Shown here piece by piece: positions 22,089-32,689 of a stretch of 41,226 bases of DNA. A program made the position numbers and the translations under genes. Source of the DNA: Paulinella micropora (lineage: Eukaryota; Cercozoa; Imbricatea; Euglyphida). Location of the stretch: assembly GCA_009731375.1 (NCBI GenBank), contig BJOX01000307.1:222237-263462 (forward strand). The letters run 5' to 3'. Below the pieces are notes generated by a model, which was not told the origin of the DNA, ran no database searches, and was given only the letters and a program-made list of their open reading frames with translations. Every line of letters begins with the position of its first letter. The stretch's first letter is position 1.

Positions 22089-22604
22089 TTGCTACAAGTT
22101 CTGACCATGACAAACATTGCCCCGATCACAAGATACCCCACTTACGCTCATGCAATAAAGCAAGCAGTACGAACTGCACATAAAGCCGTAGTCTCCGCCA
22201 AGAAGATGTCAACCAACTCCAGAGGTCGAATATTATGGAGCCAATTCTTTCCCCTTATGCGAGCCCACTTTTTTGTCTCTGTCATTGATGCTCTTATAAA
22301 CTGCACTCCCCTCCTTCGAAAAATACGTACACTTCTACCATGGATTTCCTCCTTCTCCCCGGAAATTGACCCGTACACCCGTCTTGACTACCTACAGGAA
22401 CATGGACGTCAGGTCTCAGTGGTTTATTATATTTTCTCTCACAAAACCAAACTCGATTATGGGGGCAAATCTACAGTGTGGCTGACCCGCACAAAAGACG
22501 AGTTCCGATCGATGCGACGATATCAACTACCTGCTAAAAGTCACCAGACTTGGCCGCCTCGGCGGGAGTATCGGCTTTTCACCAATTTGTCTCCGTACCT
22601 GTAG
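22089..22604 (+). pseudogene. Retroelement polymerase: possible GIY-YIG endonuclease-like region
   Basis: 172-codon open stretch. At about residues 110-145 it has VVYYIFSHKTKLDYGGKST, followed by TRTKDEFRSMRRY. This resembles a GIY-YIG nuclease core (Y-Y-I, then Y-G-G-K, then a catalytic-type Arg). Penelope-like elements carry a GIY-YIG domain, and one branch (Naiad/Chlamys) has it before the RT, as here. The canonical Gly-Ile-Tyr is not intact, so this is a weak call. The preceding part (VISVIDALINC-like) is helical. Confidence 0.4.
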
Positions 22605-22749
22605 CTATTATCTGCCCGATTCCATCCTATATCACGATGGAAGAAGAGACTACTATCCGATCCCAAAGACTCGCGTTAGAACAACAATTTATCTCCCTCT
22701 TACTCCCCCGAATGAATGTTAGACGTCGAGCTTATCCTAGGATGCGATC

Positions 22750-23226
22750 CTTTTACTCCCACGTTTCCTCTACATCACGAGAACACGACCCTACCAATGC
22801 ACGAACACGCGCCAAACAAGCCCTATGCCCGTGCCGTGAACATGATTGCAACCACCCGGTAACCTTACGCGGAACTACCCATCACTTCAGACGCGGCAAT
22901 GCTATCGCACTATGGATATCGCATTCTACCCCATCATCTGTTTATGCTAAACTATCTCAATTACTTGACGACTGTAGCCACCGTGAACTCATCACTGTCC
23001 AAAAATATGGCCGCCGAGCGGTCTGGATGATTGGGATCAACTGCAGAGCCTATATGGTCGATCCAAAATCTATGAACTTGGTCATCCCAGTATACGGCAG
23101 ACTCGGTACGTGCGAATGAGATCGTCAGCGGCCAGGTCAATACTACGAAGACCTTTGGAACTTTCCTGATCCGTGTTGATAACACCGCGTCCTACCTCGA
23201 CCATACTATACCCATAGAGAAGATTG
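22750..23226 (+). pseudogene. Retroelement polymerase: conserved Cys/His module
   Basis: Contains CPCREHDCNHPVTLRGTTHH at about 22826-22885, FRRGNAIALWIS, LLDDCSHREL, DWDQLQSLYGRSKIYELG and GTFLIRVDNTAS up to HTIPIEKI. All of these recur in the diverged copy at 5903-6330. The CxC...C...H arrangement suggests zinc binding. The identity of the domain is not known to me. One frame change lies at about 23025. Confidence 0.65.
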
Positions 23227-24011
23227 CCTATCATCCAAACTCCTGGGCCCCTCCAATGCGATCAGCTACGATACCACAAGCGATCAATGTCTGGTCCCAA
23301 GTTAACAACATGCCCCCCCGGACGAACGAAAGCCTATGTGATGCGAGTAGTGCGGTCAAACCTGCGGCGATATCCCCAAGTTCTGCGAAGCTCAAACTAT
23401 ACGATTTCTCTCAGCGTTGGCGGTGGACTGACAAAACCCTATATCCGTATGCCCCCGACTATCCTACTTAGCATCTACAAACCCTGTCAGGCCGTCATAA
23501 AATTCCTACTGCCAATCACGAAAGTTGCTCACCGGAAACCTCCGAGGCATCCTCCTGAACCATGTAACCCATACATCGAAATTTGAGTTCTCGACGACGA
23601 GACCAAACCGCCCGCATGTACATGCCAACCATGGCAACATCTAGTAGCAGCCCCCCATTTCTCCAGTAGGATGTCTGACATGCCCGGCCTCCCAGGTGTC
23701 ATCGGACAACTAAGTAGCGCATGGTCACCAACGCCTACGAAGGCCAGCATAGAGATCATCGTGTGTAAGGCCATTCTCAGTTTCCTAACAGGAATGGATA
23801 GAGTACTTGGCATTCAAACCCGCAACGAATCGTCACTGGAACGAACACAGCGCCTGCCCCGGAGTACAGCCGAACTCCTCCACTCCCACCGATGCATCTT
23901 GAGAGCTCGACTTCGAGTCGCTGAGCAACACATAGCGAGGTTGACTACCTCCTCCGGTCCGTTCACAACGCCATAACTGGATGTCAAGGTAACGACGGGG
24001 CAACCGTCACG
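23227..24011 (+). pseudogene. Retroelement polymerase: linker before the RT
   Basis: A coding-like stretch includes KPPACTCQPWQHLVAA at about 23605, a CxC...H motif of the type that precedes the RT in several eukaryotic polymerase families, and a long helical part (ERTQRLPRSTAELLHSHRC, then RARLRVAEQHIARL) to a stop at 23976. Between 23230 and 23590 two frames compete and I cannot choose. Confidence 0.45.
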
Positions 24012-25402
24012 ATGGATCAGTTATTCCTCTGTCGAGATTACTTGCGACCGCTAATAACCCAATCGTTGGATAAGAATGGCAACTCTCTATGGGTAGAATG
24101 TCCCGTATTAACGTATCAACGTATGTGGAAAGAAGTCGTGGATTGCCCCGCGTTGCGAGATCCCCAGCTACCTCAGCCAGCCTTCGTGACGAATTTATTG
24201 ACTTATACAAGTCTCACGACCTAGAACGTTTTGGTCGCCTCAACCGCAAGCGCTATCGTCTTCCCTAAAGACAAATCCCCGATTGAGAAGACCCGTCTTG
24301 TATGTAATCAAAAACGCTCGCAATGGCGCAACGTACTTCGGAACCTTAGCCAGTCTTGCAGTTTATCATCCTTCAACTCGACGGAGTCCTACTACATTTC
24401 AATCTCCCCGACCTATCAAAACTACGATATCATCTTAATCGCGCTACCACCCGCTTCCGCGACTTCGATAATAACAGCCGTATATCCGTCTTCCAATTTG
24501 ACGTGAAACAGATGTTCACGTGGCTATCACACGAGTCAGTTATTCACTCGCTCCTCTTTGCTCTCACTGCCATGAAACTCTACACGAGGGAGAGTAAACG
24601 ATCCGCTACGTACTGTGATGCTTTCCAAGTCTCGAAACAAGCATGGGCTGGCACCGATAACAAAATACGTTTTGAAGTGGGATGGAAACGAGGGAACGCA
24701 ACCGGAGATTTTTATTTTTTCTCGTTCGAGGACATTACTCAGATCGTTCGCCTGGATCCTACGCATACCTATTTCTCGATGGGTGACTCTGTCTTTACCC
24801 AACTCCATGGCTGCCCTATCGGCGGATACCTCTCTGCCTTAGCGGTTTTGAAGTGTATGGTTGACGTACACATCGCGATAACCACTCGGATCCCTCGGCT
24901 CCTGCGATCGGCCATATATGGCATCCGCCAAGTAGATGACCTCCTGCTTATGACTACACTCCCGGTTGAGCATCCGATTGTCAATCTTCCACTCTCACTA
25001 ATCCGGCGATCGGGCGACAAGAAATGCCAATCCGACGACCAGCTATACACGGGAGGATTAGAGCTCGAAGAAGATCCGATTTCCCCGGATAGTGGACACT
25101 TCTCTATTATCTTCGCAGGTTACGATCTCATTATCCCTGTCGATGTCCCTGAGACATATTTGTCCCGTCCCCATTTCAAGAATTGGGTCCACATGATGAC
25201 GGAAAACAGAACCAGATTTCCTCGCTTACCGCAAATGGATACGTTCATGAGACGCGAGATCCTAATCGGAACCCTTATCGGAATGTTTACCCTCTTTGAT
25301 GCTCAAAGCTCAAACCAGACGATACTAGCTGAATCAGTCTTACGCCTTTTTGTGGAAACCAGATACTCTCGAAACGTATTCAAAATAGCCTTGTCTAGGT
25401 GA
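24012..25402 (+). pseudogene. Reverse transcriptase of the large retroelement (Penelope-like or related)
   Basis: A frame-shifted N-terminal part (LYKSHDLERFGRLNRKRYRL, then PKDKSPIEKTRLVCNQKRSQ) matches the K-x-R motif region of reverse transcriptases. The 349-codon open frame from 24356 then carries motif A, FQFDVKQMF (about 24490), motif B, QLHGCPIGGYLSA (about 24803), and motif C, IRQVDDLLLM (about 24924), in the right order and spacing. Q-x-x-G-x-P-I-G-G and R-x-V-D-D set it apart from LTR-type enzymes (YxDD) and fit the PLE/telomerase-like side better. The RT call is firm and the PLE call moderate. It ends at 25402, with no detectable C-terminal nuclease. Confidence 0.78.
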
Positions 25403-25676
25403 TCTCCCGCACGGCTGTTTGGTCACAGATACGGACGTTATTTAGAACTTCAACCCAATGGCCAGAATGGATGGAGAACACATCTTTCTGCGTAAGATGG
25501 TCGTGGGTGAAAAGTTTCCTAACTAGCTCGCCTGGGTCGTGACTTATCCGATCCTGCATCTAGCTATTGATACTCTCGATATATGTACAACGTCAAGGGT
25601 GGGGTTAGCATGTCGAAAGTTTGGTTTCCCTTTTCCCTTGGCCTCAGGATACGATTCCTGGGGCCCGTCAATTTAG
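25403..25676 (+). other. 3' untranslated region of the retroelement, with a tRNA-like string on the minus strand
   Basis: No ORF. On the minus strand, TAGCTAGTCGAGTGG (25681-25695) followed by GAATCGTATCC (about 25655) looks like A and B boxes. The first part lies in the terminal repeat, so a tRNA-like start straddles the boundary in both copies. Confidence 0.4.
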
Positions 25677-25997
25677 CCACTCGACTAGCTATTCATCGGA
25701 GTCCGAACTAAAGCCATACTACGATGAAGCGAGAATGGAGGTCTCTTAGCAACCACGTGGCGATACGATTATGGGACTTTCTACTTTTTTCCTCTTGTTG
25801 GTTAGTTAGGTTTCTTTTTTTTTTTTCTCTTCTCCCTCTTTCCTTTTCCTTTTCTCTCTCTCTCTCTCTCTCTCTTCGTTTCCTTCACCATAGTTTATTG
25901 ATACGTGTTAATGGGATATTTCTCTTCCCTCATATTTTATTATTATTATTATTATCATTATTATTATTGTATTCATTTACGATTATTATCATTATTA

Positions 25998-26046
<49 letters not shown>

Positions 26047-26084
26047 CATTATTATTACTATTACTTTGTTATTACCATTATTAA

Positions 26085-26169
<85 letters not shown>

Positions 26170-26527
26170 GTTATTATTATTTTATTATTCAAGTCATTAA
26201 TTATTATTCATTATTATTTCAAGTATTTTCCAACTTATTTTTTTACAATTTTTACGCTATTTACGTATTTTTGCTGACAATCTGTTACTGTAACGAACCG
26301 GCCGGGCCGGGTTACGCTTCTGTGAAAAAGAGTGGCTGAAGGCATACGATTGCCAATTTCCACGCAGTGGCATACCACCAAAACCGCTTCTCAAAAGCGA
26401 GCACAGCAATCCTCACAACAAAGGCATACGATCGTCTTTCAAGCAAGAAAGGGAGCGAGGGTCGAACGATCGGTCCTTTGATCTTTCACGTTTTCTGGTT
26501 AAGCATTTTGTTATTAAATAACGTACT
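25677..26527 (+). mobile_element. Right direct terminal repeat of the large retroelement
   Basis: 851-bp repeat with the same order of blocks as 17147-19456 and no insertions: head, pyrimidine tract, ATT arrays (25936-26183), then the block ACGAACCGGCCGGG to TTAAATAA. It shows the original state of the left copy and supplies the empty site for the solo LTR. Confidence 0.85.
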
Positions 26528-27869
26528 CCGGCGTATTAACGAATTAAACAAAATTGTAGGTTGTGCCAAACACCAACACTTACACCACGTAAGATTTTTA
26601 TTAATTTCCCGTTAAGCCTTTCGTTGACGCTCCAATCCGCGACCCTCGCCGCCCGTTGAATCAGGTTTCCGCCACGCCGTGCCCGAAAACGTCATCCCCC
26701 GCCGTTGAGACCAAAACTTGCCTTTTACCCTCAATTCCCCGTAGCCGGCCCCTAGTCACTCAACATCCCCCCGACCTAGTGTCGGTCTATACTATCCCGA
26801 GCGAGTCTTCTCTTCCCCGTTTCCGGGACTCCGCCGAATCCGTCGATCCGGTGCTCACCAGGCCGCGCCGTCGCTCGATCGATATTCAGGCGTTGCCGCC
26901 GATTCCCGTGCCCTGAAGTAGTCGCCGTCTCGGTCACGCCGCATCCCATGTGTCGACGCCGCCCCCGTCTCGGTCACGCCGAATCCAACGTGTTGAAGCC
27001 GCCCCCGTCTCGGTCACGCCGAATCCAACGCCATACCCGAATTGATACTTCTGGCTTTTAATAGCCTCATAGTGCCCTCTCGGTACGCTGTAGTCCCGGT
27101 CGCCCAGCCCAGAGGTAACGTAGGCAAGGAAAGGCTCCCCCGGACCTTTGCTACCCCCATCAAGGCCCCTCCAGCTCTGACACGCCATGCTTGAAACGAA
27201 CCTGAGAACTGATAACACGAATGATATACATACCCCCTATCTATTCATCACTTCATCCCTTTTCCCCCCAAAAAAGATCCATGTCCCCCTTTGATCCCCT
27301 TCGCAGCCCCCCTGTGTAATATTCTCACTCTGGTGTCCCCCTCACCCGAGTGTCAGAGTTGCCGCTTTCCCGTTGTCCTCTTCCCCGTTCTTCTCGTCAT
27401 CTTTCATCTTTCTCATTTCTGACCCGCGCCCCCTCCCCTCTCACTATTCTATCCTCCTACTATTCCATCCACCCCCGACTATCCTATCTATCCTATTGAC
27501 TATCCCCATTTGGTATCCCCTGTCTTCCTTCCCCATCGCTATTCTACCCCTCTCTATCTAAATTGGATTAGTCAATATGCATTAGTCCCCCGCTCGACCC
27601 GTATGCCCCTTGTATCCGCTAGTATAAGAAGAATATGTAGAGTTCGATGTCATCGCTCGTCACAGAGCGGAATAGTATAAAGTCCTGTGCCGATCCGCTC
27701 CCCAGTTTCCCCCATGGGCCTATCAGGCATAAGACATGTATGTCATTCATTTCCCGATATATACGCTATGTCCGATAGGACCACAGTCCGCTATTGTCTG
27801 CAAGCCCGCAGGGTTATATAATATGTCAGTTTGATATTTCCCCCTATAACCCTGTAAAGTCACATAATA
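26528..27869. other. Pyrimidine-rich region without a supportable gene
   Basis: Strong C/T bias on the plus strand. Three copies of a 40-bp unit with GTCTCGGTCACGCCG start at 26927, 26967 and 27007. Open frames follow composition only. It may be the 3' flank of the minus-strand gene at 27960-28612. Confidence 0.55.
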
Positions 27870-27959
27870 TTATATATTTCTATAACCCGTGAGCCCGCAT
27901 GGTATAATAATCTTCTCGTATATGTATGTTGTATATGTATGTATGATCCACGTGTACCA

Positions 27960-28612
27960 TCCCCGCACACATCCATTCAGGATAGACAAACCGAAGACCC
28001 ATTGCCGCAGTTCCTTTCGTTGTGCCTCCCTTTCCACATCCGTGGCCGCATCGTTCAAAGCCCCCGCCTCCTCCAACAACTTGGCCAGTTGTGACTCCCT
28101 CTTTTCCATTCTTGTCCCCGCGTCCGCGTTAGGCCCCGTCATAAATTCCCGCATGGCGTCATACGCCTTCCCCGCCGCCGCTCTAATGCCCCGTGCCCAA
28201 CCCGTATGGTAATTCTGTATCAGATCCGCTAGTTCCTCCGCCGGGTTCCTAGAGAAAGCCCCATTCCATTTCGTTATTGCATCCGCCATCTTGGCAGCCG
28301 CTTGTTGAACTCCCGTCTCTGTGCCGTCGCTTGCACACACAGGGACTTGATGTCCCCGTTCGATATATATGCTCCCTCCTCCAACATCCGATTCATCACA
28401 GATTTGGGCAGTTCCGCTTTACTCACCTTGCTCCGGTAAAACCCAACTCCCACATATAGCGCCTCAGCCAAATGGATCAGGTCCACCATCATCATCCCGG
28501 TCCGTATGAATGTCTGCCCTTCTGCCACGTCCACGTTTGCCACTGTTACCTCGCTGAATATGCCTCCGTCCTCTTCCCTCTTTTTCCACAACTTGTAGTG
28601 TTTTGCCGACAA
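27960..28612 (-). pseudogene. Helical protein fragment, unrecognised
   Basis: Two overlapping minus-strand frames look coding. The first, from 28612, contains MSAKHYKLWKKREEDGGIF, MMMVDLIHLAEALYVGVGF and ELPKSVMNRMLEEGAYI, and ends at 28274. The second contains AEELADLIQNYHTGWARGIR and EKRESQLAKLLEEAGALND and fades at about 27960. One frame change (or intron) near 28300 would join them into about 210 residues. It follows directly on the C2H2 region on the same strand and may be its C-terminal part. Confidence 0.45.
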
Positions 28613-28619
28613 CTGTGAG

Positions 28620-29668
28620 ACATCACGCTTGACTTGTGCGCCACGGCCTTGTCGCTGCCTGCAGGCACAATATCTTTGTTGTCACCAGAGACGGGGGGCA
28701 GTGACGTGTTGTTCTTCCGCAGCTCGTGTTCGCGCAGGGCTTGCGAAGAGGCAAAAGCCTTGGAACAGCCCTGCCTTGTGCAGACAAAGGGCCTTTGATC
28801 GGTGTGCAACCTCCTCCTGTGATTCCGCAGGTTCACCTCTTGTGTAAATTGGCAACCGCAAATCTCACAGTGGAACGGCTTGATTTCGTCGTGGATCCTA
28901 AGGTGCGTTTGCAGGCTGGATCGGTGCTTAAGCCGAGCGCGGCAAACTGGACAGACGGTGGCGGGCTGCGTAGGCGGAGGCGGGCCGACGACTGTGGGGT
29001 CAGTGCCCACGCAGTACTGAGGACTTTCCGCAGCCCGGCGGTTTACATACGTAAAGGCAATCGCCACTGTGCAGTGCCGTCACGTGAGACTTCAGGCTCG
29101 ACTCATGCGAACACTGGCTTGTGCAGCTGGAACATTTGTACGGCTTGGCATTGACGCTGACCCGTTCCTGCCTCTGACTAGACGCCAGCAAGCCTTTGTT
29201 CTGCAGCTCGCTGCGCTTAGTTTTGGCTTTTTTCGAGGCGGAAGCACCCGCGGATAGATCCGCGGGTGGCTCTGCTTCCAGAGGAAAGTCTAAAAAGGGA
29301 CTGAAGTCCTGTATGCCAGTTCCGGGGTCACCAAACCAAGGAGACCTCGGCAGAAAACTGTCGAGTGGCGCATCTCCGCCGAGGTCGTCATCCTTACCCA
29401 AAAAACAGTCTACCTCTACCTGATCAAGCAGAGACAGCGGGGGCGACCTTGGCGGAGAGCCCGACGGGGATAAGAGCACGAAGGGGGGAGGCGACGGTAC
29501 TGGTACGCGGGGAGGGAACGCTGGTACTGCGGGCTGCAAAAGCTGCAGTGAGCCTTGCTCTTGGTCATCGTCAGGCTGCTGCGGAGGGAGTGATGGCGGG
29601 CTCGGCGCTCGAACGCGCTGCTGCAGCTGCCTGACCACCCAGAAGCACGCAAAAACGCCCGCCCACAA
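28620..29668 (-). pseudogene. C2H2 zinc-finger protein
   Basis: The N-terminal part (29668-29200) starts in a hydrophobic stretch, then is Pro/Ser/acidic-rich. Fingers follow: CSSCTSQCSHESSLKSH (CxxC, HxxxxH), a damaged CKPPGCGK finger, then after a frame change near 29030 CPVCRARLKHRSSLQTHLRI, CEICGCQFTQEVNLRNH and CTRQGCSKAFASSQALREH. The last finger lacks its final His because the sequence changes after HEL. Nucleic-acid binding is expected of the family. The last finger is nearly identical at DNA level to that at 35190-35270, so this is a multi-copy family. Confidence 0.7.
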
Positions 29669-29673
29669 TGCTA

Positions 29674-30056
29674 CTACCGGCGCCGCCAGGGTCCGCGGCA
29701 GCTGCTTTTGCTTAAAGCTCCAGACATCCAGGGGCTATCACTAGCGCTGACAAGCTGTTCTATGATGCGCTTGAGTTGCTGTTGGCCAGCCGAGGTTCTT
29801 GGTCCTATTAGTAACATCCGATCTAGCTCATTTGTGGGTGGCGTACCACTGGGCGACGTCGCGTAGAGCATGTCCAAGCTGTGCTGGGGGTTCAGCGGCT
29901 CTTGCGGGAATTCCTCGTAAAGAGCGCAGCTTTGAGACGACTGTCGCCATACTCATTATAGAGCGTCCTGCACAACCTGCAAAGACAGCCAACCGCGTTC
30001 GGTCGTGGGGCCACTCACTCCTCGTGTCGCGCCGCGGCTCCTCGTGCGCCATACCT
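29674..30056 (-). pseudogene. Continuation of the minus-strand gene between the 289-codon ORF and the zinc fingers
   Basis: Coding-like pieces in changing frames: LYNEYGDSRLKAALF (about 29960), then EEFPQEPLNPQHSLDMLYAT and LIGPRTSAGQQQLKRIIEQL. TTTGCAG at about 30000 could be a 3' splice site after the stop of the upstream ORF. This would link 30926-30057 with the C2H2 part into one gene, which is an inference. Confidence 0.4.
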
Positions 30057-30926
30057 TCAACCCCGTGAGGGGCTCGAGATTCGCAAACGTTGGATAGCGT
30101 TCTTGAGCCAGCTCAGCTGCAACTGCTTGTTTTCGGAGTGAGCGCGCACCCGCGCGATGGCCGCGCGGGCGAAAGGAAATACCAGAATTTTCTTGTCCAG
30201 GTTCTGGCTCACTTCAACATTAAAGCGACAGCACGTGGCCCACCAACTCGCGTTCGGAAAGACGTGGTTGAGTCCATCCATCGGCGGTAGCAGGAACGGA
30301 CTGTCCCTCGAAAGACGCGCGGCATACGTTTGTAGCTCTTCTAGTTCGAACTTTGCTTGCTCCGTAAACCTCCTGGGTTCGATTTTAGCTATCACGCGTT
30401 TCAGGTGCAAGAACTTCTGAAACGTAACGTTTTCTCTAATGAACTCCAGGCTGCTCTGTCCTTCCCCAAATTTCTGAGGGAAAGGAAGGATAAGAAAATC
30501 AATCTTGAGGGCGTGCTTGGTGGCCAGCCTCAGCCAACGCTTCAGCTCCGATTCTGCGTGCTCGTAAAGCTGCCAAAACAACGCAGGGTCGCTGCGCACT
30601 GGTGCGGCGGTCGCTCCGGGCTGGACTTTTTTCATGTACCAAAGGACGCACAGGATCTGAAGCTGCTGCCTCACCAAGAGCTCCAGTCCGGGCGAGGAGT
30701 CCTTCTTCGTCGTAGACACCAGCCCGGCCTTGAGCCCAGCCCAAACCTGGATTACCAGTTCGGCTAAGTCCTGCTGGTCTCCACTGGTTCGATTCACGGC
30801 TGGGCAGGGCTCTCCCAATTTGTTCTCTATTTCTGTAGACAGATCCCTTAGCCCCTTGCTAGACTCTTCATCCTTTAATTTGCAACGTGCTAAAAGATCA
30901 TCTGGCCTGATATTACCGCTCGACAT
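30057..30926 (-). CDS. Intact 289-codon ORF, unknown function
   Basis: ATG at 30926, with MSSGNIRPDDLLARCKLKDE, and no break to the stop at 30057. This is the longest undamaged, non-repetitive frame in the window. It is predicted to be mostly helical, with Trp/Phe-containing segments (LQILCVLWYMKKVQPG, HALKIDFLILPFPQKFGE, ASWWATCCRFNVEVSQN) and a basic end (WLKNAIQRLRISSPSRG). There is no signal peptide and no known motif. It could be the first exon of the C2H2 gene or an independent gene. Confidence 0.6.
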   Translation of the reverse strand: MSSGNIRPDDLLARCKLKDEESSKGLRDLSTEIENKLGEPCPAVNRTSGDQQDLAELVIQVWAGLKAGLVSTTKKDSSPGLELLVRQQLQILCVLWYMKKVQPGATAAPVRSDPALFWQLYEHAESELKRWLRLATKHALKIDFLILPFPQKFGEGQSSLEFIRENVTFQKFLHLKRVIAKIEPRRFTEQAKFELEELQTYAARLSRDSPFLLPPMDGLNHVFPNASWWATCCRFNVEVSQNLDKKILVFPFARAAIARVRAHSENKQLQLSWLKNAIQRLRISSPSRG

Positions 30927-30978
30927 CCGCAGGCTTTTTTTTCTCCCTTGTAATTTTCTTTGTAGTTTCTGTGTCTTT

Positions 30979-31184
30979 TAATTAGCGTTTGCCGGCAGAG
31001 GCAGGCTTAACAACAAAAAAAAGGAAGCAAAAAGACCCCCCCCCCCCCAAAAAAAATGAAGAGGAGCAGAAAGGGGGGTTGGAAAGCAAGAGAGGGGAGG
31101 GGGGGAGGGGGAGAGGGAAAGGACAGGGGTAAAGAAAAGAAAAAATAGACAATTAAAAAAAAATTGACACAAAAAATTAATTTG
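30979..31184. repeat. Purine-rich low-complexity tract
   Basis: Runs of A, C14 and G-rich AGGGG repeats upstream of the minus-strand ORF. No coding value. Confidence 0.8.
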
Positions 31185-31375
31185 TTTTTTTTTCTGATTT
31201 TTTTTTCCGTGCACATTTTTTTTTTCGGGAAGGGACCTCCCTGGGGGAAGGGAGGTGGGGCGGGGCTCCCCCCCTCCCCTCTTCCCTTCCCTCTTCCCTT
31301 CCCCTGGGGAAGTCCCTTCCCGAAAAAAAAAATTGCACGGAGAAGAAAAAAAAATCTAAAAAGAATATTGTGTGA
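31185..31375. repeat. Long hairpin (inverted repeat), about 190 bp
   Basis: The left arm TCCGTGCACA, then poly-T, then TTCGGGAAGGGAC pairs with the right arm GTCCCTTCCCGAA, then poly-A, then TTGCACGGAGA. The arms are about 65 bp and the centre is polypurine/polypyrimidine. It lies between divergently oriented genes. Confidence 0.8.
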
Positions 31376-32515
31376 CGCTGTGCACGATTTTTCGATTGCT
31401 GGCTGCACCTGTCATAACACCCCGCCTCACCGCCACGCTCGAGCGTCTGGAAAATAAGTTTCAACGGCTGCATGTGGAAGTTATGCCACCCATCGCAAGG
31501 CCATTGGTGTTTCATCGTATCGGGCATTTAATCCGAGTCGTGAAGAAGTTTGGGCCCATGTTTCATTATTGGACTTTTCGCAACGAGCGTTACATCGGAC
31601 AGGTCATGCGTACTCTTCGAAGGAGGAATGATATCGAGTCACATATTGAGGCAAATATTATTAGAAATAAACTGGGTCGTTTCCTTACGGGAACACAGGT
31701 AAAAGCACAAGCAGACCTTGCGTGGCTGCAAGATCTGCAACCGGTGGATCTGGAGCTTTCTCACCCGGAAAATGTGAGGCGCCAAGGATGAATGAAATAG
31801 CTGCTGCAATTCTGGAACGGCGGGAGCGAACCGGAACACGCCTGAACCTGGTGAAACATCCTGAGACTTCGCCTTTGCGAGTTATGGCACGGAAAGAGAT
31901 GCAGTACGGTCAACATCGCAGTCTGTATTTGCCTCAACATGTGACATATCCTTGGTATCCAATCATGTAACCGCAGCGCAGTGTAACATCGTATCTATGT
32001 TTGTGTTTCCGTGTGTCTTTCCCTTTTGTGCAATAATGTAGGGTGCATGCAAAAAATATGGATGATGAGTTACTGCTTGTTGAAGATGAGGATATCAGCA
32101 TGGAGTGTCAAGACTTCGTACAGCTTGTGCTTCAGAACAGAAGATTTACTTGTGCAAATGGTGGACCTCGCATTAGCAAAAGAGATTGCTCTGTTTGCTT
32201 TGTGTATCTGAAGAGCGGAGAATGGTGCAGAGTTGTCAGCGGTGTCCAGATGTCCAGATGTTCCTGACCGATAGGTTCCCCTCGTACAAGCCACTTCGTT
32301 TTTTGCAAGTTGTGAAATATCCTGTCATTGATGCGCCAGCCATGCTAGGCAAGAATCTCACTGTGCTGAATGGGGACCCATCTGTTTTACCTGGAAGTGT
32401 AATTGTTCCTGTGGACCATGTTTTGTGCACTGGCATCACTGTTCCGAAACCATTAGCTGACACAGCCAAGCAAGACGGACACAAGCGCGTTGTCGTTCCA
32501 AATCTATTTCTATAA
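31376..32515 (+). pseudogene. CACTA (EnSpm)-like transposase C-terminal region
   Basis: The frame to 31791 includes FHRIGHLIRVVKKFGPMFHY, then WTFRNERYIGQVMRTLRRR. This is the pattern of the transposase-associated DUF4218 region of CACTA elements (H-x-L, G-P, F-E-R-x-x-G). After a frame change it reads AAAILERRERTGTRLNL and LPQHVTYPWYPIM, with a stop at 31970. A possible intron ends AATAATGTAG at 32041. The next frame gives MDDELLLVEDEDISMECQDF and, after another change at about 32250, PVIDAPAMLGKNLTVLNG up to VVVPNLFL and a stop at 32515. No catalytic DDE part is present. The family call rests on one domain. Confidence 0.5.
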
Positions 32516-32633
32516 ACTCTAAACGTTTTGACTTTCTGCAGCAATTAAACTGAAATGATTTCCTCCTGAAAAATTATATTGTATACATGTAATTTATTTC
32601 ACTTTCCTTGATTTTTGAAGAGGAAAGAAATTG

Positions 32634-32639
32634 AATAAA
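32634..32639 (+). terminator. AATAAA polyadenylation signal
   Basis: Lies 119 bp after the stop of the transposase-like gene, in an A/T-rich 3' region, and so fits as its poly(A) signal. Confidence 0.45.
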
Positions 32640-32689
32640 CAAATTTCCATCGGAAATCATTAATCCAGAGTAATCATTTACTATAGGAT

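Noticed and set aside
31007-31527. Frames of 97-133 codons across the poly-T/poly-A hairpin
   Set aside because: They are low-complexity Phe/Lys/Gly/Pro translations of the hairpin arms. Only the part from about 31385 on the plus strand is coding-like.
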